Assembly: GCA_015521685.1 (NCBI GenBank)
Contig: WANT01000008.1
Span: 1-64,000 of the forward strand
Source: Aeropyrum sp.
Lineage (GTDB): Archaea; Thermoproteota; Thermoprotei_A; Sulfolobales; Acidilobaceae
Reading direction: 5' to 3'
DNA: 64,000 nucleotides
Position numbers and translations under genes: made by a program. Below the pieces are notes generated by a model. The model was not told where the DNA came from. It ran no database searches and saw only the letters and a program-made list of their open reading frames with translations. Numbering within the stretch: position 1 is the first letter of the stretch; each line of letters opens with the position of its first letter. This document shows positions 9,471 through 18,463 of this stretch, piece after piece.

Positions 9471-9504
9471 CGCGTACTCCCACTATCCAAACGCTGGGGA
9501 GGGC

Positions 9505-9516
9505 CTAATATAGATT
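9505..9516 (-). promoter_or_regulatory. Putative TATA box of the ribosomal protein operon
   Basis: On the minus strand the sequence ATCTATATTAGG is centred about 26 bases before a predicted transcription start near 9485, itself about 15 bases before the S13 start. Inferred from motif and spacing. Confidence 0.55.
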
Positions 9517-9537
9517 AGATTCAGACTAAACCATCTC

Positions 9538-9601
9538 CAGCTCAGCCCAGCGAAGCCCTCCTCACAAGGGTCTCTCGGAGCCGCCAGAACTCATCACGTC
9601 A
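9538..9601 (-). ncRNA. Candidate C/D-box guide sRNA
   Basis: On the minus strand the order C box GTGATGA (9597-9591), a 12-nt spacer, a D'-like CCGA (9578-9575), a C'-like GTGAGGA (9565-9559), a 13-nt spacer and D box CTGA (9545-9542) makes a unit of about 56 nt. That is the size and spacing of archaeal C/D sRNAs that direct 2'-O-methylation with fibrillarin, Nop5 and L7Ae. D' and C' are each one base off consensus, as is common. It lies in the gap between the rps13 promoter and srp54. The rRNA or tRNA targets were not identified. Confidence 0.45.
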
Positions 9602-9702
9602 ACTACAGGCTAGGCTACTTCGTTAACCTCCAGTATATCATTAATAGAGCTCATAGTTCCGGGATTTAAGCCTCCTAATCCTCAACCGAGGATATTTGGG
9701 TT

Positions 9703-11046
9703 GTGCTTTTGCTGGAGGGCGTTAGGAAGGCTGTTACAAAGTTTCTGAAGGGTGGAGGGGTTTACGAGAAGGCTGTAGACTCATTCATCAAGGACCTCCA
9801 GAGAGAGCTTATAAAGGCTGATGTAAACGTTAGGCTAGTATTCGACCTAGCTAGGAGAATCAGGGAGAGGGCTCTCAAGGAGGAGCCTCCGCCTGGAGCC
9901 CCAAGGCGCGACTGGATGGTTAAGATAGTATATGAGGAGTTGGTGAGGCTCTTCGGAGGGGATGTAGAGCCGCAGGTCCTCCCACCAAAAACGCCGTGGG
10001 TTATACTTCTCCTTGGAGTACAGGGCTCTGGCAAGACTACTACCGCTGGTAAGCTGGCATACTTCTACTCGCGGCAGGGCTATAAAGTGGGCTTGGTTAG
10101 TACAGACACCCACAGGCCCGCGGCATACGATCAGCTCAAGAGACTAGCAGAGGCCACTGGTGCACTATTCTACGGCGAAACCAAGGGTGATCCCGCAGCC
10201 ATAGCGGAAAGGGGGGTCAACACCCTACTCGAAAGGGGTGCAGAGATAGTGATTGTTGATACTGCAGGACGCCACGGATACGGGGAGGAGGAGAGCCTCC
10301 TAGAGGAGATGAAGAGAATATCGTCAAGAATAAGGCCTGACGAAGTGGTGCTAGTCATAGACGCCAGCATAGGGCAGAAGGCCAGATCGCTGGCGGAGAG
10401 GTTCCACGCATCGACGCCTATCGGCTCTATTATAGTGACCAAGATGGACGGCACCGCTCGCGGTGGAGGGGCGTTAACGGCCGCGGCAGTCACTGGGGCT
10501 AGGATAAAATTCGTTGGGACGGGCGAGCATATAGAGGAGCTCGAGGTTTTCTCTCCCAGGAGATTCGTATCTCGCATCCTAGGATTAGGCGACCTAGAGG
10601 GCCTGCTGGAGAGAATGAAGGCGCTCGAGGAGGCAGGGGAGCTCGAGAAGGCTGCAGAGGACGTTATGAAGGGCAGGATAACTATGAGGACTATATACAG
10701 GCAGCTAAAGGCCATGAGAAGGTTAGGGCCGCTGGGAAAGGTTCTACAGATGTTGCCTGGAGCATCGCTGATGGCAAGTATTGATGAAGGAGCGCTAAAA
10801 CTGGGAGAGGAGAAGATTAGGAGGTGGATGGCTATAATCGAGAGCATGACCTACGACGAGCTGGACAGACCCGAGATAATAGACAAGAGGCGGATGAGGA
10901 GAATAGCTATTGGAAGCGGAACATCAGTGGAGGACGTAAGAGAGCTGTTAGCCTACTATAAAAACCTAAAAAACATGATGAAGCGCCTAAAGAGGGACAA
11001 ACGACTGCTAAGACGGCTTGGAATGGAGTTTCCAGGGGTAAGTTAG
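9703..11046 (+). CDS. srp54: Signal recognition particle 54 kDa protein
   Basis: A 447-residue SRP GTPase that binds signal sequences and 7S RNA and targets ribosomes to the membrane. The N domain (residues 1-90) is followed by the G domain with P-loop GVQGSGKTTTAGKLA, DTHRPAAYDQLKRLA, DTAGRHGYGEE and TKMDGTARGGGAL. A methionine-rich M domain from about 300 onward includes GPLGKVLQMLPG and the RNA-binding RRMRRIAIGSG. GTG start at 9703. A TATA-like GGGATTTAAG near 9660 fits a short leader. Confidence 0.96.
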   Translation: MLLLEGVRKAVTKFLKGGGVYEKAVDSFIKDLQRELIKADVNVRLVFDLARRIRERALKEEPPPGAPRRDWMVKIVYEELVRLFGGDVEPQVLPPKTPWVILLLGVQGSGKTTTAGKLAYFYSRQGYKVGLVSTDTHRPAAYDQLKRLAEATGALFYGETKGDPAAIAERGVNTLLERGAEIVIVDTAGRHGYGEEESLLEEMKRISSRIRPDEVVLVIDASIGQKARSLAERFHASTPIGSIIVTKMDGTARGGGALTAAAVTGARIKFVGTGEHIEELEVFSPRRFVSRILGLGDLEGLLERMKALEEAGELEKAAEDVMKGRITMRTIYRQLKAMRRLGPLGKVLQMLPGASLMASIDEGALKLGEEKIRRWMAIIESMTYDELDRPEIIDKRRMRRIAIGSGTSVEDVRELLAYYKNLKNMMKRLKRDKRLLRRLGMEFPGVS

Positions 11047-11097
11047 ACCATCCTAAATCATCGAATACTGTGGAGAGCGCTGACTGGTGGCATTCAA

Positions 11098-11640
11098 TTG
11101 TCTCCCGCCGTCGAGATTGCAACAAACTTAAGGATACATGTAGGAATAGCGTCATCAATATTAGAAGCTGGAGAATTTTTATCATCAGCACTGCTCATCT
11201 CGCATGGGCTGAGAACCAATGTTGTGGTAGCCGTCCGCTTCAGGAATGTTTGGATAGTTGCAGGGCCAGGCGGGGTCCGACACCTTTACCCTGACGCTCC
11301 GAGCCTTGAGGGTTGGGTTAGGGCTGTCCTCGCGGGTAAGAATCTCGGAGCTAGGTTAGTAGTTGGTGATAATGGATTGAACCTAGACCTAAATGGTGCT
11401 GTATGCGTCAACAATTCTGGCAGCGTTGAAGGCTTAGAGGCTTTGGCCGCGGCGAGGGCAGCGATTTACGGTGATAATAAGGCGCTGTGCAAGGGTATTC
11501 CTAAGGTAGGTATACCAGTCTCTAGGATCTCTATTGCCCCCGCTGTAGTGAATGTAATTTGGGATAGGAGAGATTATGGCTTAAACCCGACGCCACTGTG
11601 CAACTCTACATGTTATCCTCAGAGGACCTGTACACCTTAA
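11098..11640 (+). CDS. TrmY-like tRNA (pseudouridine-54-N1) methyltransferase, probable
   Basis: A 180-residue protein resembling the archaeal SPOUT methyltransferase TrmY. The segments LISHGLRTNVVVAV and GGVRHLYPDAPSLEGWVRA correspond to the TrmY pattern of a strand-helix followed by R-Y/L-x-P-D and a helix. The knotted C-terminal SAM site should be in the last 60 residues (GIPVSRISIAPAVVNVIW), but I do not see a strict family motif there, and the C-terminus is cysteine-rich (CNSTCYPQRTC). TTG start at 11098 with GGTGG seven bases before it. Its 3' end overlaps the convergent ABC ATPase gene by 35 bases. Confidence 0.6.
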   Translation: MSPAVEIATNLRIHVGIASSILEAGEFLSSALLISHGLRTNVVVAVRFRNVWIVAGPGGVRHLYPDAPSLEGWVRAVLAGKNLGARLVVGDNGLNLDLNGAVCVNNSGSVEGLEALAAARAAIYGDNKALCKGIPKVGIPVSRISIAPAVVNVIWDRRDYGLNPTPLCNSTCYPQRTCTP

Positions 11641-12679
11641 CGTCTTCAGGGTCAATGTAAGCCTTTAACCTCCCTCCTGGGTGAGGAGCCCTTTTGGCAT
11701 CGGTGTAGATAGTCAACTCGACGCCGTCGGCGCTCATCTTAACCTGGCTCTTCCAGCCCTGGAACATAGATAGTGTTACCTCGCCTTCTACGACATTAAC
11801 ATCACTTTCCCCCTCTAGCTTAACCCTTTCAGGCCTTATCACAACCTTCACATGATCTCCTTCTGATAAGCCTCGAGTCATGGCGGTGCCCACTAGCTTC
11901 ACCCTACCTATTGAAACCTCTACTAGCCCTCCACCTAGAATCTTGGCTATGACTCCGTCGAGAAGATTCGATCTACCAACGAATGACGCGACGAACACGG
12001 TACTAGGCTTCTCGTATATCTCCTCGGGCGATCCCACTTGCTCCACTCTCCCCCTATTCATCACTGCTATCCTATTGCTTATACTTAGAGCCTCTTCCTG
12101 GTCGTGTGTCACGTATACCATGGTTACTCCTAGCCTTCTCTGGAGCCTCACTATCTCCTCCCTCATTTTTAGCCTGAGGTGGGCGTCTAGGTTGCTGAGT
12201 GGCTCGTCCATCAGCAGTACTTCGGGCTCTGTTACTATTGCTCTGGCGACCGCCACCCTCTGCTGCTGGCCCCCGCTCAGCTGGTGAGGATACCTATCCA
12301 GGAGGTGCTCAATCTCCAAAAGCTCAGCAGCCCACCTAACCCTCCTCCTTATTTCTTCTTTCCCCACCTTCCGCAGCTTGAGACCGTAGGCTATGTTGTC
12401 GAACACCCTCATGTGAGGCCAGAGAGCATAGTTCTGGAAGACCATCGCCGTGTTCCTGGAGTATGGTTTGAGGTATGTTACTTCGCGCCCCCCTATATAC
12501 ACGGAGCCGCTATCTGGGAGTTCGAACCCGGCTATAATCCTTAGTGTTGTTGTCTTGCCGCAGCCACTGGGGCCTAGGAGTGTGAATATTTCTCCCTCGC
12601 CTATTTCTAGTGTAACGTTGTCGAGTGCAACGGTCTTGCCGAACCTTTTGGTCACTCTATTCAGCACGATGGAGCTCAT
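11606..12679 (-). CDS. ABC transporter ATP-binding protein, Fe(III)/polyol importer type (FbpC/PotA-like)
   Basis: A 357-residue ATPase with Walker A GPSGCGKTTT, Q-loop FQNYALWPHM, signature LSGGQQQRVAVARA, Walker B LLMDEPLSNLDA and switch histidine VTHDQEEAL. The C-terminal 120 residues form a TOBE-type regulatory domain (VIRPERVKLEGE). It energises the permease encoded upstream (4-base gap) and is the last gene of a binding protein-permease-ATPase operon. The substrate cannot be fixed from sequence; ferric iron or another small anion or complex is likely. Confidence 0.9.
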   Translation of the reverse strand: MSSIVLNRVTKRFGKTVALDNVTLEIGEGEIFTLLGPSGCGKTTTLRIIAGFELPDSGSVYIGGREVTYLKPYSRNTAMVFQNYALWPHMRVFDNIAYGLKLRKVGKEEIRRRVRWAAELLEIEHLLDRYPHQLSGGQQQRVAVARAIVTEPEVLLMDEPLSNLDAHLRLKMREEIVRLQRRLGVTMVYVTHDQEEALSISNRIAVMNRGRVEQVGSPEEIYEKPSTVFVASFVGRSNLLDGVIAKILGGGLVEVSIGRVKLVGTAMTRGLSEGDHVKVVIRPERVKLEGESDVNVVEGEVTLSMFQGWKSQVKMSADGVELTIYTDAKRAPHPGGRLKAYIDPEDVKVYRSSEDNM

Positions 12680-12683
12680 CCCT

Positions 12684-14465
12684 CTACACCCCTATGAAGG
12701 CGTATCTTTGCTTCAACGCTATGTTGACTGCAGTTATTGCTATAATCTGTAGCGCCATCAGTAGGACGACTATAGCAGAGGCGAGGTGTACGAATGCTCC
12801 ACCCCCGTAACCCCCAGTGACGTAGTCGTAGATAATATATGTGATGGGGGAGTACTCCCTGTTAAGCCCACCTATAGTGATGCTTGTGCTCACCTCAGTC
12901 ACGCTATATACAAAGGTGAGGAGAACTCCTCCCAGAAGGTTTATTCCTATGAGGGGGAGCGTAACATCCCTTATAACCCTGACCTGCCTAGCCCCGAGAT
13001 TCATAGCGGCCTCCTCCAAGCTCTTGTGTAGATGCTTTAAGCCTGCGTACGCAGCTCTGGTTGTGAATGGGCTCTTCCTCACAGCGTATGCAAGGACTAA
13101 GAATATAGCTGGGAACTCGTAGGGGTCGAGCAGCGTGTTTTTAGTGTATCTGGTCGAGAACAATATGAGAATCCCGAGGGCTAGCGCAAGCCCCGGCAGG
13201 GCTATAGGTATCGTGGCTGTCACGTCGAGAGCCTCTGAGAACCTCGTTTTCAGCCTCTCTACAGTATAGGAGGTTGTGACGGCTATCCCGAGGGAGAGGA
13301 TTGAGGCTATTATAGCGTAGGTGACGCTGTTCCTGAAGGCGTTAATCACTCTTGTGTCTGAAAGTATGGATTTCATGTGCTCCAGTGTTACGCCTTCTGG
13401 CAGTGTGGATATCCATCTCTCGCTAAAAGCATACACCACAACGCCGATCTGAGGTGAAATGCTTATTATAACCCATGGAATGAGCACGAGATATATAGCT
13501 ATCTTAGCAATTCTACCGGGCTCCTCAAGCCTCCTCTCCCTAATCCCACCCTTCTGCATCATAGCGTACTGTCTAAGGCTGAGATACTTTTTCACAGCTA
13601 TGAACCAGAGGGACGCCGAAGAAATGAGGATTAGTGCTAGTATGAAGGTCTCTATCGATATAGTCGTGACGTCGCTTGAAGCCAGAATCTCGTTGACGAT
13701 CCACCTAGACATGACGCTGTCTACTCTGAAGGCTATAGGCGCCGCGAGGTCCTCCATGCTAAATATGAACACGAGGGCGGCGCCTGCGGATATGCCCGGC
13801 AGTGCGAGGGGGAGGGTTACGGTTCTGTGAAGCGTTATCCCCCTAGCTCCCAGGTTCTCGGCCTGCTCCTTCAGGCTAGGGTCTATTTGTACCATGCTGG
13901 AGAAGGCGTTGACGTAAACTATAGGCCAGAACATTAGTGTTTGGGCCAATATGACGCCAGCTATGCCTTGGAAGTAGACTGATACTCCAAAGAGCTGTGC
14001 GGTTATGGCGCCGAGTATCCCGCTGTCCTTCCCGAACAGGTTGTAAACTACGAATGCGTTAACGAAAGGCGTGTAGAGGAGGGGGAGCATCATAACTATA
14101 CGTATCAGGTCTCTACCGGGGAAGTAGTAGCTCGACGTTATTAGGGCCGCCAGAGTTCCTATTATTGTAGCTAGTATTGTGACTATGGTTGCTATGATTA
14201 TTGTGTTAGGTATTATACCGAAGTCTTTGAAGGTTATAATAAGTTTGTCAGGACCTTCGGGCGTCTTTATGAAAAGGTAGTACTGGCCGAGCGGTCTCTT
14301 GTTGACGAAGGGGTAGTCCAGTACAGAGGTTATGGGATACTGTGTCTCTATGAGGGATACCATTGGCTCGTATAGTAGCGCCAGTAGAGGGGCTCCCATG
14401 AGGAGGGCGAAGAATATGGCGGGAATTAGCGGGAAAAACAAGGATATAGGGTCAGGTCGCTTCAA
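12684..14465 (-). CDS. ABC transporter permease, fused two-domain (FbpB-like)
   Basis: A 593-residue integral membrane protein with two successive permease domains. Each has a cytoplasmic EAA loop: ENLGARGITLHRTVTLPL (first half) and NLGARQVRVIRDVTLPL (second half). About twelve hydrophobic segments are visible, with a long extracytoplasmic loop after the first. The fused layout is typical of Fe(III) importers. TTG start at 14465, 10 bases after the binding-protein gene. Confidence 0.9.
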   Translation of the reverse strand: MKRPDPISLFFPLIPAIFFALLMGAPLLALLYEPMVSLIETQYPITSVLDYPFVNKRPLGQYYLFIKTPEGPDKLIITFKDFGIIPNTIIIATIVTILATIIGTLAALITSSYYFPGRDLIRIVMMLPLLYTPFVNAFVVYNLFGKDSGILGAITAQLFGVSVYFQGIAGVILAQTLMFWPIVYVNAFSSMVQIDPSLKEQAENLGARGITLHRTVTLPLALPGISAGAALVFIFSMEDLAAPIAFRVDSVMSRWIVNEILASSDVTTISIETFILALILISSASLWFIAVKKYLSLRQYAMMQKGGIRERRLEEPGRIAKIAIYLVLIPWVIISISPQIGVVVYAFSERWISTLPEGVTLEHMKSILSDTRVINAFRNSVTYAIIASILSLGIAVTTSYTVERLKTRFSEALDVTATIPIALPGLALALGILILFSTRYTKNTLLDPYEFPAIFLVLAYAVRKSPFTTRAAYAGLKHLHKSLEEAAMNLGARQVRVIRDVTLPLIGINLLGGVLLTFVYSVTEVSTSITIGGLNREYSPITYIIYDYVTGGYGGGAFVHLASAIVVLLMALQIIAITAVNIALKQRYAFIGV

Positions 14466-14474
14466 AGCTGGCTA

Positions 14475-16055
14475 TCAGCCTCCCAGCTGGGAGAGCTCGT
14501 CGAGAAGCGACTCGTACCTCTCTATAGCAGCTTCCCTCCAAGCACTGATATACTGGTCTTTCGCCCTGGGATTCTCCTTTATTATACTAGTTACCCTCGC
14601 AGCATCCTCTTCAGTGAAAACTACTGTCTCCCCAGTTAGGGGGTCTATGTAGCTTAGGGGCTGGCCTAGCCGATTGATGTATGACTCGAACGTCGCTTCG
14701 TCTATCTTGCCCGATACGTATAGGGAGATCAGTATTTTCCATACCTCCTTCAGCAGGCTATTCAGATCTACAAGGGTGGCCTTGAAGTAGAGCTGCATCG
14801 CAAGCTCGGTCTGGAGAGCCCTCTCGTCGCTGAACTCCATGGACCTGGCCTTCGAGAGCTTGTCGTACACCTCCTTAAGATCGCTTCTCATCATGCCCTC
14901 GGGTAGGTTGAATGCGTTAGGATTGGCAGGAAGCCTATTTATGTCCTCGCGGAACCAGATTTTCTGCCCTTCCGTCAAGACCCAGGCTATAAACGCCTGA
15001 GCAGCCTCAGGATTCTCGCTTGTAGTGAGCAAAGCAATTGGGTCTCCGTTTATAATGGTTTCTCCTTCAGGTATAATGTACTCGGTAGACGGGTTCGCCC
15101 TCATAGCTGTATAGCCATAGAAGTCTATTGTGATCCCCACTCCAACTCTCCCCTGGATTACATCGTCTCTAACCTCGGCACTCCCCCCCTCTACGAGGGC
15201 GTTAGCAGCTGTAGTGGTAAGCACTATCCATCCCTCCTCCCAGCCATACGCCTGGAGGATTATCTGGTACATCCTCGTGTTGCTCGTGGACCTAGTTGGA
15301 TCGGCAATCGCCACTACAGGTCTATTCTCTAGGACTAGGGGGACGCCGTAGACGTAGGAGCCTAGGTCGGCCCATCTCTCAGGGACTGGAAGGCTGTATT
15401 GGGAGAGTATCTCGTGGTTCACCGTAAAGCCGAAGCTAGCCACACTAGCTGCAACCCAATAAATCATGCCGTCATCGCCGACTCTCTTCATAGGCGCCCC
15501 CGCAAAGGTGTCTGGGACCTGGCTAGCAGCTTCTAGCGCAAGGTCTGTGGTGAGTGGTGCTAAGAGGCCAGCCTGGTTGAGCTGGTCGAAGAGCGTCGGC
15601 CCCCCGCCCCAAGCTATGTCGATGTCGCCCCGACTCTCTATAGCGTTAATCCAGCTTACGGGAGGCACGCTATAGAACTTTATGTCCACAATATTAAACT
15701 TCCTCGCAATATCACTCTTAAGGAACTCCTCCTTAGCGGCCAGCTGGATTTCGCCAGGATGCCTTGTCAAAATCCTTAGCACTACAGGCTCGGTCTCAAC
15801 CTTCGTCTCTGTCTCCTCCCCTGTAGTTGTCTCCTCAACGGCCTCGGCTTCTGTCGTTGTCTCTTCCGCTGGAGTCTCTGTGGTCGGGGTTGTCTCTGTC
15901 TCTACTTCTCCCTTTGTCTCCGCCTGCTCTGTAGCCGTCTCGCCCTCCTCGCCACCGCCTCCCGGCGAGAGGAATATGAATGCGCCAGCGAGAACCGCAA
16001 TTATGGCTATAGCACCGAGGATAATAAGATAAGTGTTCCTTGTGGGGGATGACAT
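14475..16055 (-). CDS. ABC transporter extracellular solute-binding protein
   Basis: A 526-residue protein. An N-terminal hydrophobic anchor (residues 8-30) is followed by a stalk of about 65 residues made largely of Thr, Glu and Pro, likely an O-glycosylated spacer common in archaeal binding proteins. The family 1-type binding lobes begin at about residue 95 (VVLRILTRHPGE; DIAWGGGPTLFDQL; GVGITIDFYGYTA). It captures substrate outside the membrane for the downstream permease and ATPase. The binding residues that would name the ligand are not recognisable. Confidence 0.88.
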   Translation of the reverse strand: MSSPTRNTYLIILGAIAIIAVLAGAFIFLSPGGGGEEGETATEQAETKGEVETETTPTTETPAEETTTEAEAVEETTTGEETETKVETEPVVLRILTRHPGEIQLAAKEEFLKSDIARKFNIVDIKFYSVPPVSWINAIESRGDIDIAWGGGPTLFDQLNQAGLLAPLTTDLALEAASQVPDTFAGAPMKRVGDDGMIYWVAASVASFGFTVNHEILSQYSLPVPERWADLGSYVYGVPLVLENRPVVAIADPTRSTSNTRMYQIILQAYGWEEGWIVLTTTAANALVEGGSAEVRDDVIQGRVGVGITIDFYGYTAMRANPSTEYIIPEGETIINGDPIALLTTSENPEAAQAFIAWVLTEGQKIWFREDINRLPANPNAFNLPEGMMRSDLKEVYDKLSKARSMEFSDERALQTELAMQLYFKATLVDLNSLLKEVWKILISLYVSGKIDEATFESYINRLGQPLSYIDPLTGETVVFTEEDAARVTSIIKENPRAKDQYISAWREAAIERYESLLDELSQLGG

Positions 16056-16101
16056 TACCCCTGCCCTCCTCCCAATAAATCAGGCCTTCTGTCCAGAGTT
16101 C

Positions 16102-16536
16102 TTAACTGCCTAGAGCCGCTAGGAGGCCTATAATAGACCCCAGTATCATCGATGCGTGCATTACCGTGCACCAGAGGCAGATAGCTCTAGCAATCCTAAG
16201 CTCGAGGTACACTAGGTAAGGTACCGTCAGAGCCCCCATAGCGAGCACTATTAATGATCCTAGCAGTAGTTGCTCAATACCCGTTAGCAACCCTACAACC
16301 GCCGGGGCTAGGACAGCGGTGAAGAAGACTGGAGCCACTGCAGACAGATGATACCTGCCGAGGAGGAAGGCTTGGGGTATCACGTATACCGACTTGCAGT
16401 TAATCATACTCTTTTGGTCTGCCCTACACACAAAGCCGCCTCCAGCCAAGCTCTTCTTGAACTCTATATAGCCTCCTATGCTGGAGAGCCAGCCTATGGC
16501 GACTATCCCTGCGTACGCTAGCCACTCTATCTCCAT
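16102..16536 (-). CDS. VKOR-family disulfide-forming membrane protein
   Basis: A 144-residue protein with four or five hydrophobic helices. The active-site CLWC motif (C120, C123) lies at the start of the last helix (CLWCTVMHAS), and the loop cysteine pair (C37, C47) sits between helices 1 and 2. This is the layout of the vitamin K epoxide reductase family, which passes electrons from newly formed protein disulfides to quinone. A TATA-like CCTTTATGT lies about 40 bases before the ATG. It stands between the ABC importer and cytochrome b genes. Disulfide formation suits the many secreted cysteine proteins in this region. Confidence 0.85.
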   Translation of the reverse strand: MEIEWLAYAGIVAIGWLSSIGGYIEFKKSLAGGGFVCRADQKSMINCKSVYVIPQAFLLGRYHLSAVAPVFFTAVLAPAVVGLLTGIEQLLLGSLIVLAMGALTVPYLVYLELRIARAICLWCTVMHASMILGSIIGLLAALGS

Positions 16537-16706
16537 GGTGTCTATCCCGGAGACTACATCAATACGGTGACGGACATAAAGGCTGAGGGGATGGGCTAGA
16601 CCGGGTTTAGATAGTATCTAAAAGGTTTTGACTAAAAGTTGGCCTCTCAACAATCAATGAAGTTGCTTAAAAATTATATTTATGTTAACAATAGTTAAGC
16701 TGGTGC

Positions 16707-16720
16707 GGCATTCGAATGCC
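16707..16720 (-). terminator. Perfect 14-bp palindrome at the end of the cytochrome b gene
   Basis: GGCATTCGAATGCC is fully self-complementary and overlaps the last base of the cytochrome b stop codon. On the minus strand a T-rich stretch (AATTTTTAAG) follows about 40 bases later. It could help define the 3' end of the cytochrome b transcript. Archaeal termination usually needs only T-runs, so this is tentative. Confidence 0.25.
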
Positions 16721-18444
16721 TATATTATGAATATCAGGGTTAAGGCTAGGGCTATGTAGGGCAGTAGATGAACCTTTATCTCGCCGAGGACATCGCCTCT
16801 AGGCAGCCAATCAGCTGCGAGTGCTCTGAATATCGCGTGGGATAGCGCTCCACCCGCAAGGAGTAGGAGGCCGGTCAGGACAGTAGCCTGCACCGCTAGT
16901 GCGACGGGATCTACTATAGCTATAGCGATTAGGGCTACAGCTGAGAAGACTGCAATGCCAACCTCTCCCAGAGCAATCAGTGGGAGGTACCATGGTATGC
17001 TTGCATCGGGGTCTGGCTGCCTCTCTAGCACTCCCTCAGGCTCAACCTTCATCTTAGCCGCCATCCAGCCTAGTATTACGGATGCCATCCCGAACCCCAG
17101 AAGACCCATAATGAACTCCTCCTGGAGGTTGGGCACGCCAATGGCCATACCTATAAGTGGTGGCAGGAGGATGCCTCCGACGAGCAGGCCTGTTGCGGAT
17201 AGCAGCTCTCCAGTTCCCACAGGCCTCCCTTGCCTGACCCTTCTCAAGAGGTAGAGTCCCGCTATTGCTGTGACTATGGGCGGTGATGCTACTGTGAGGA
17301 ACTGAATGAAGCCTACCGGGATGCCTGGCTCTATGAGGGACCAAATAGTTAGCTGTGTGAAGCCAACAAGCATAACTATTCCTAGCCCCGATACGAAGGG
17401 CCTGTCAATGGGATGCGTGGACAGCTTCCTATCTATGAAGGGTATCGCTATCAGCACTAGGGGCGGCAGCACTAGGGCTACTATGAACTGTAGTAGCTGC
17501 GGGGTGTCTTCTAGGTTGAGTGTTAGGAAGGTCATCTGGAAAATCCTGTAGGTGTACAGGAAGAACCATGGGGGCATTGGTGTAAAGTCCTCGGCCTCAA
17601 CAGGATACGGCTTGAATAGTGGGGGCAGCAGGTCTGCGAACCTCTGGGCGAGCCCGGCTATGAATATTATGGCTCCCCATGTTAGGAGTGTCACCGCGGT
17701 TATGAACACGAAGTTGACTGGGAACCAAGGCGCTAAGTCGGGCCTGTCCTGGGGTATCTTCTCCGGCTTGGCCTTCCAACCAGTCTCCTCCTCCTTAGGG
17801 GCTGGCCCGTGCATTTCGAAGAGGCCGAAGTGTAGTAGGAATAGTAGGAATACTATTGCTGCTGCGAGGACGTGGAGGGCGAATACTCTAAAGTAGGTTT
17901 CCGCTGGGTCTAGGCCGAAGAGGACGGAGACGACATAGAGGCCTATCTCCTCGCCTAGACTCCTTATGTTTAGAGCTGTACCTATGTTGATGGCTTCCTT
18001 GGCGATCCTGTCGCCTACGAGGCTGTAGCCGAAGAAGGCTGTCTGTAGGGCTAGGAAGCCGGTTGCCACTCCTAGTATCCAGACGAGCTCCCTAGGCCGC
18101 TTGTATACACCCTTAAATAGGTTTCTGAAGGCATGGGCGAATATCGCTATTAGCATGAAGTGGGCTGCGTATAGGTGGCTAGTGAGTAGTAGAGCGCCGA
18201 AGGGCTTCTCGAATAGGATAGACTTTGTTGACTCGAGGGGCTGCTCAGGCCTGTAGTAGAATATTAGGAGGAGACCGCTGAAGGCTAGCCAGAAGAAGCT
18301 CGCGGCAACTATCGCTCCAAGCCAGATATCGAGTGTGAAGTAGTTGTAGGGCACTCTATAGAAGGGTATGTGCTCGAGCCCGCTCCTCTCATATATCCAG
18401 TCCCAGACCCTCCTGGCGTAAGTATTGATCCTTTCCCTAGCCAC
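16720..18444 (-). CDS. Cytochrome b of a bc1-like complex (SoxC/SoxN type)
   Basis: A 574-residue multi-helix membrane protein. Bis-histidine haem ligands appear as H90/H104 in helix B (TSHLYAAHF, FAHAFRN) and H191/H205 in helix D (ALHVLAAA, LLHFGLFE), each with the expected 14-residue spacing. The quinol-site PEWY motif is replaced by PPWF (residues 291-294). Several more helices follow in an extended C-terminal half. It starts 19 bases after the Rieske gene, so the two form a quinol-oxidising module. ATG start at 18444. Confidence 0.9.
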   Translation of the reverse strand: MARERINTYARRVWDWIYERSGLEHIPFYRVPYNYFTLDIWLGAIVAASFFWLAFSGLLLIFYYRPEQPLESTKSILFEKPFGALLLTSHLYAAHFMLIAIFAHAFRNLFKGVYKRPRELVWILGVATGFLALQTAFFGYSLVGDRIAKEAINIGTALNIRSLGEEIGLYVVSVLFGLDPAETYFRVFALHVLAAAIVFLLFLLHFGLFEMHGPAPKEEETGWKAKPEKIPQDRPDLAPWFPVNFVFITAVTLLTWGAIIFIAGLAQRFADLLPPLFKPYPVEAEDFTPMPPWFFLYTYRIFQMTFLTLNLEDTPQLLQFIVALVLPPLVLIAIPFIDRKLSTHPIDRPFVSGLGIVMLVGFTQLTIWSLIEPGIPVGFIQFLTVASPPIVTAIAGLYLLRRVRQGRPVGTGELLSATGLLVGGILLPPLIGMAIGVPNLQEEFIMGLLGFGMASVILGWMAAKMKVEPEGVLERQPDPDASIPWYLPLIALGEVGIAVFSAVALIAIAIVDPVALAVQATVLTGLLLLAGGALSHAIFRALAADWLPRGDVLGEIKVHLLPYIALALTLIFII

Positions 18445-18463
18445 TGCCGGGCACCTCCTGCTA

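Noticed and set aside
10170..10847. 225-codon minus-strand ORF within srp54
   Set aside because: Antisense shadow of a well-supported gene; Ser/Ile-rich with no recognisable motif.
12515..12540. tRNA-like TTCGAA segment (GGGAGTTCGAACCCGGC)
   Set aside because: It lies inside the ABC ATPase coding frame and has no matching acceptor or anticodon arms.
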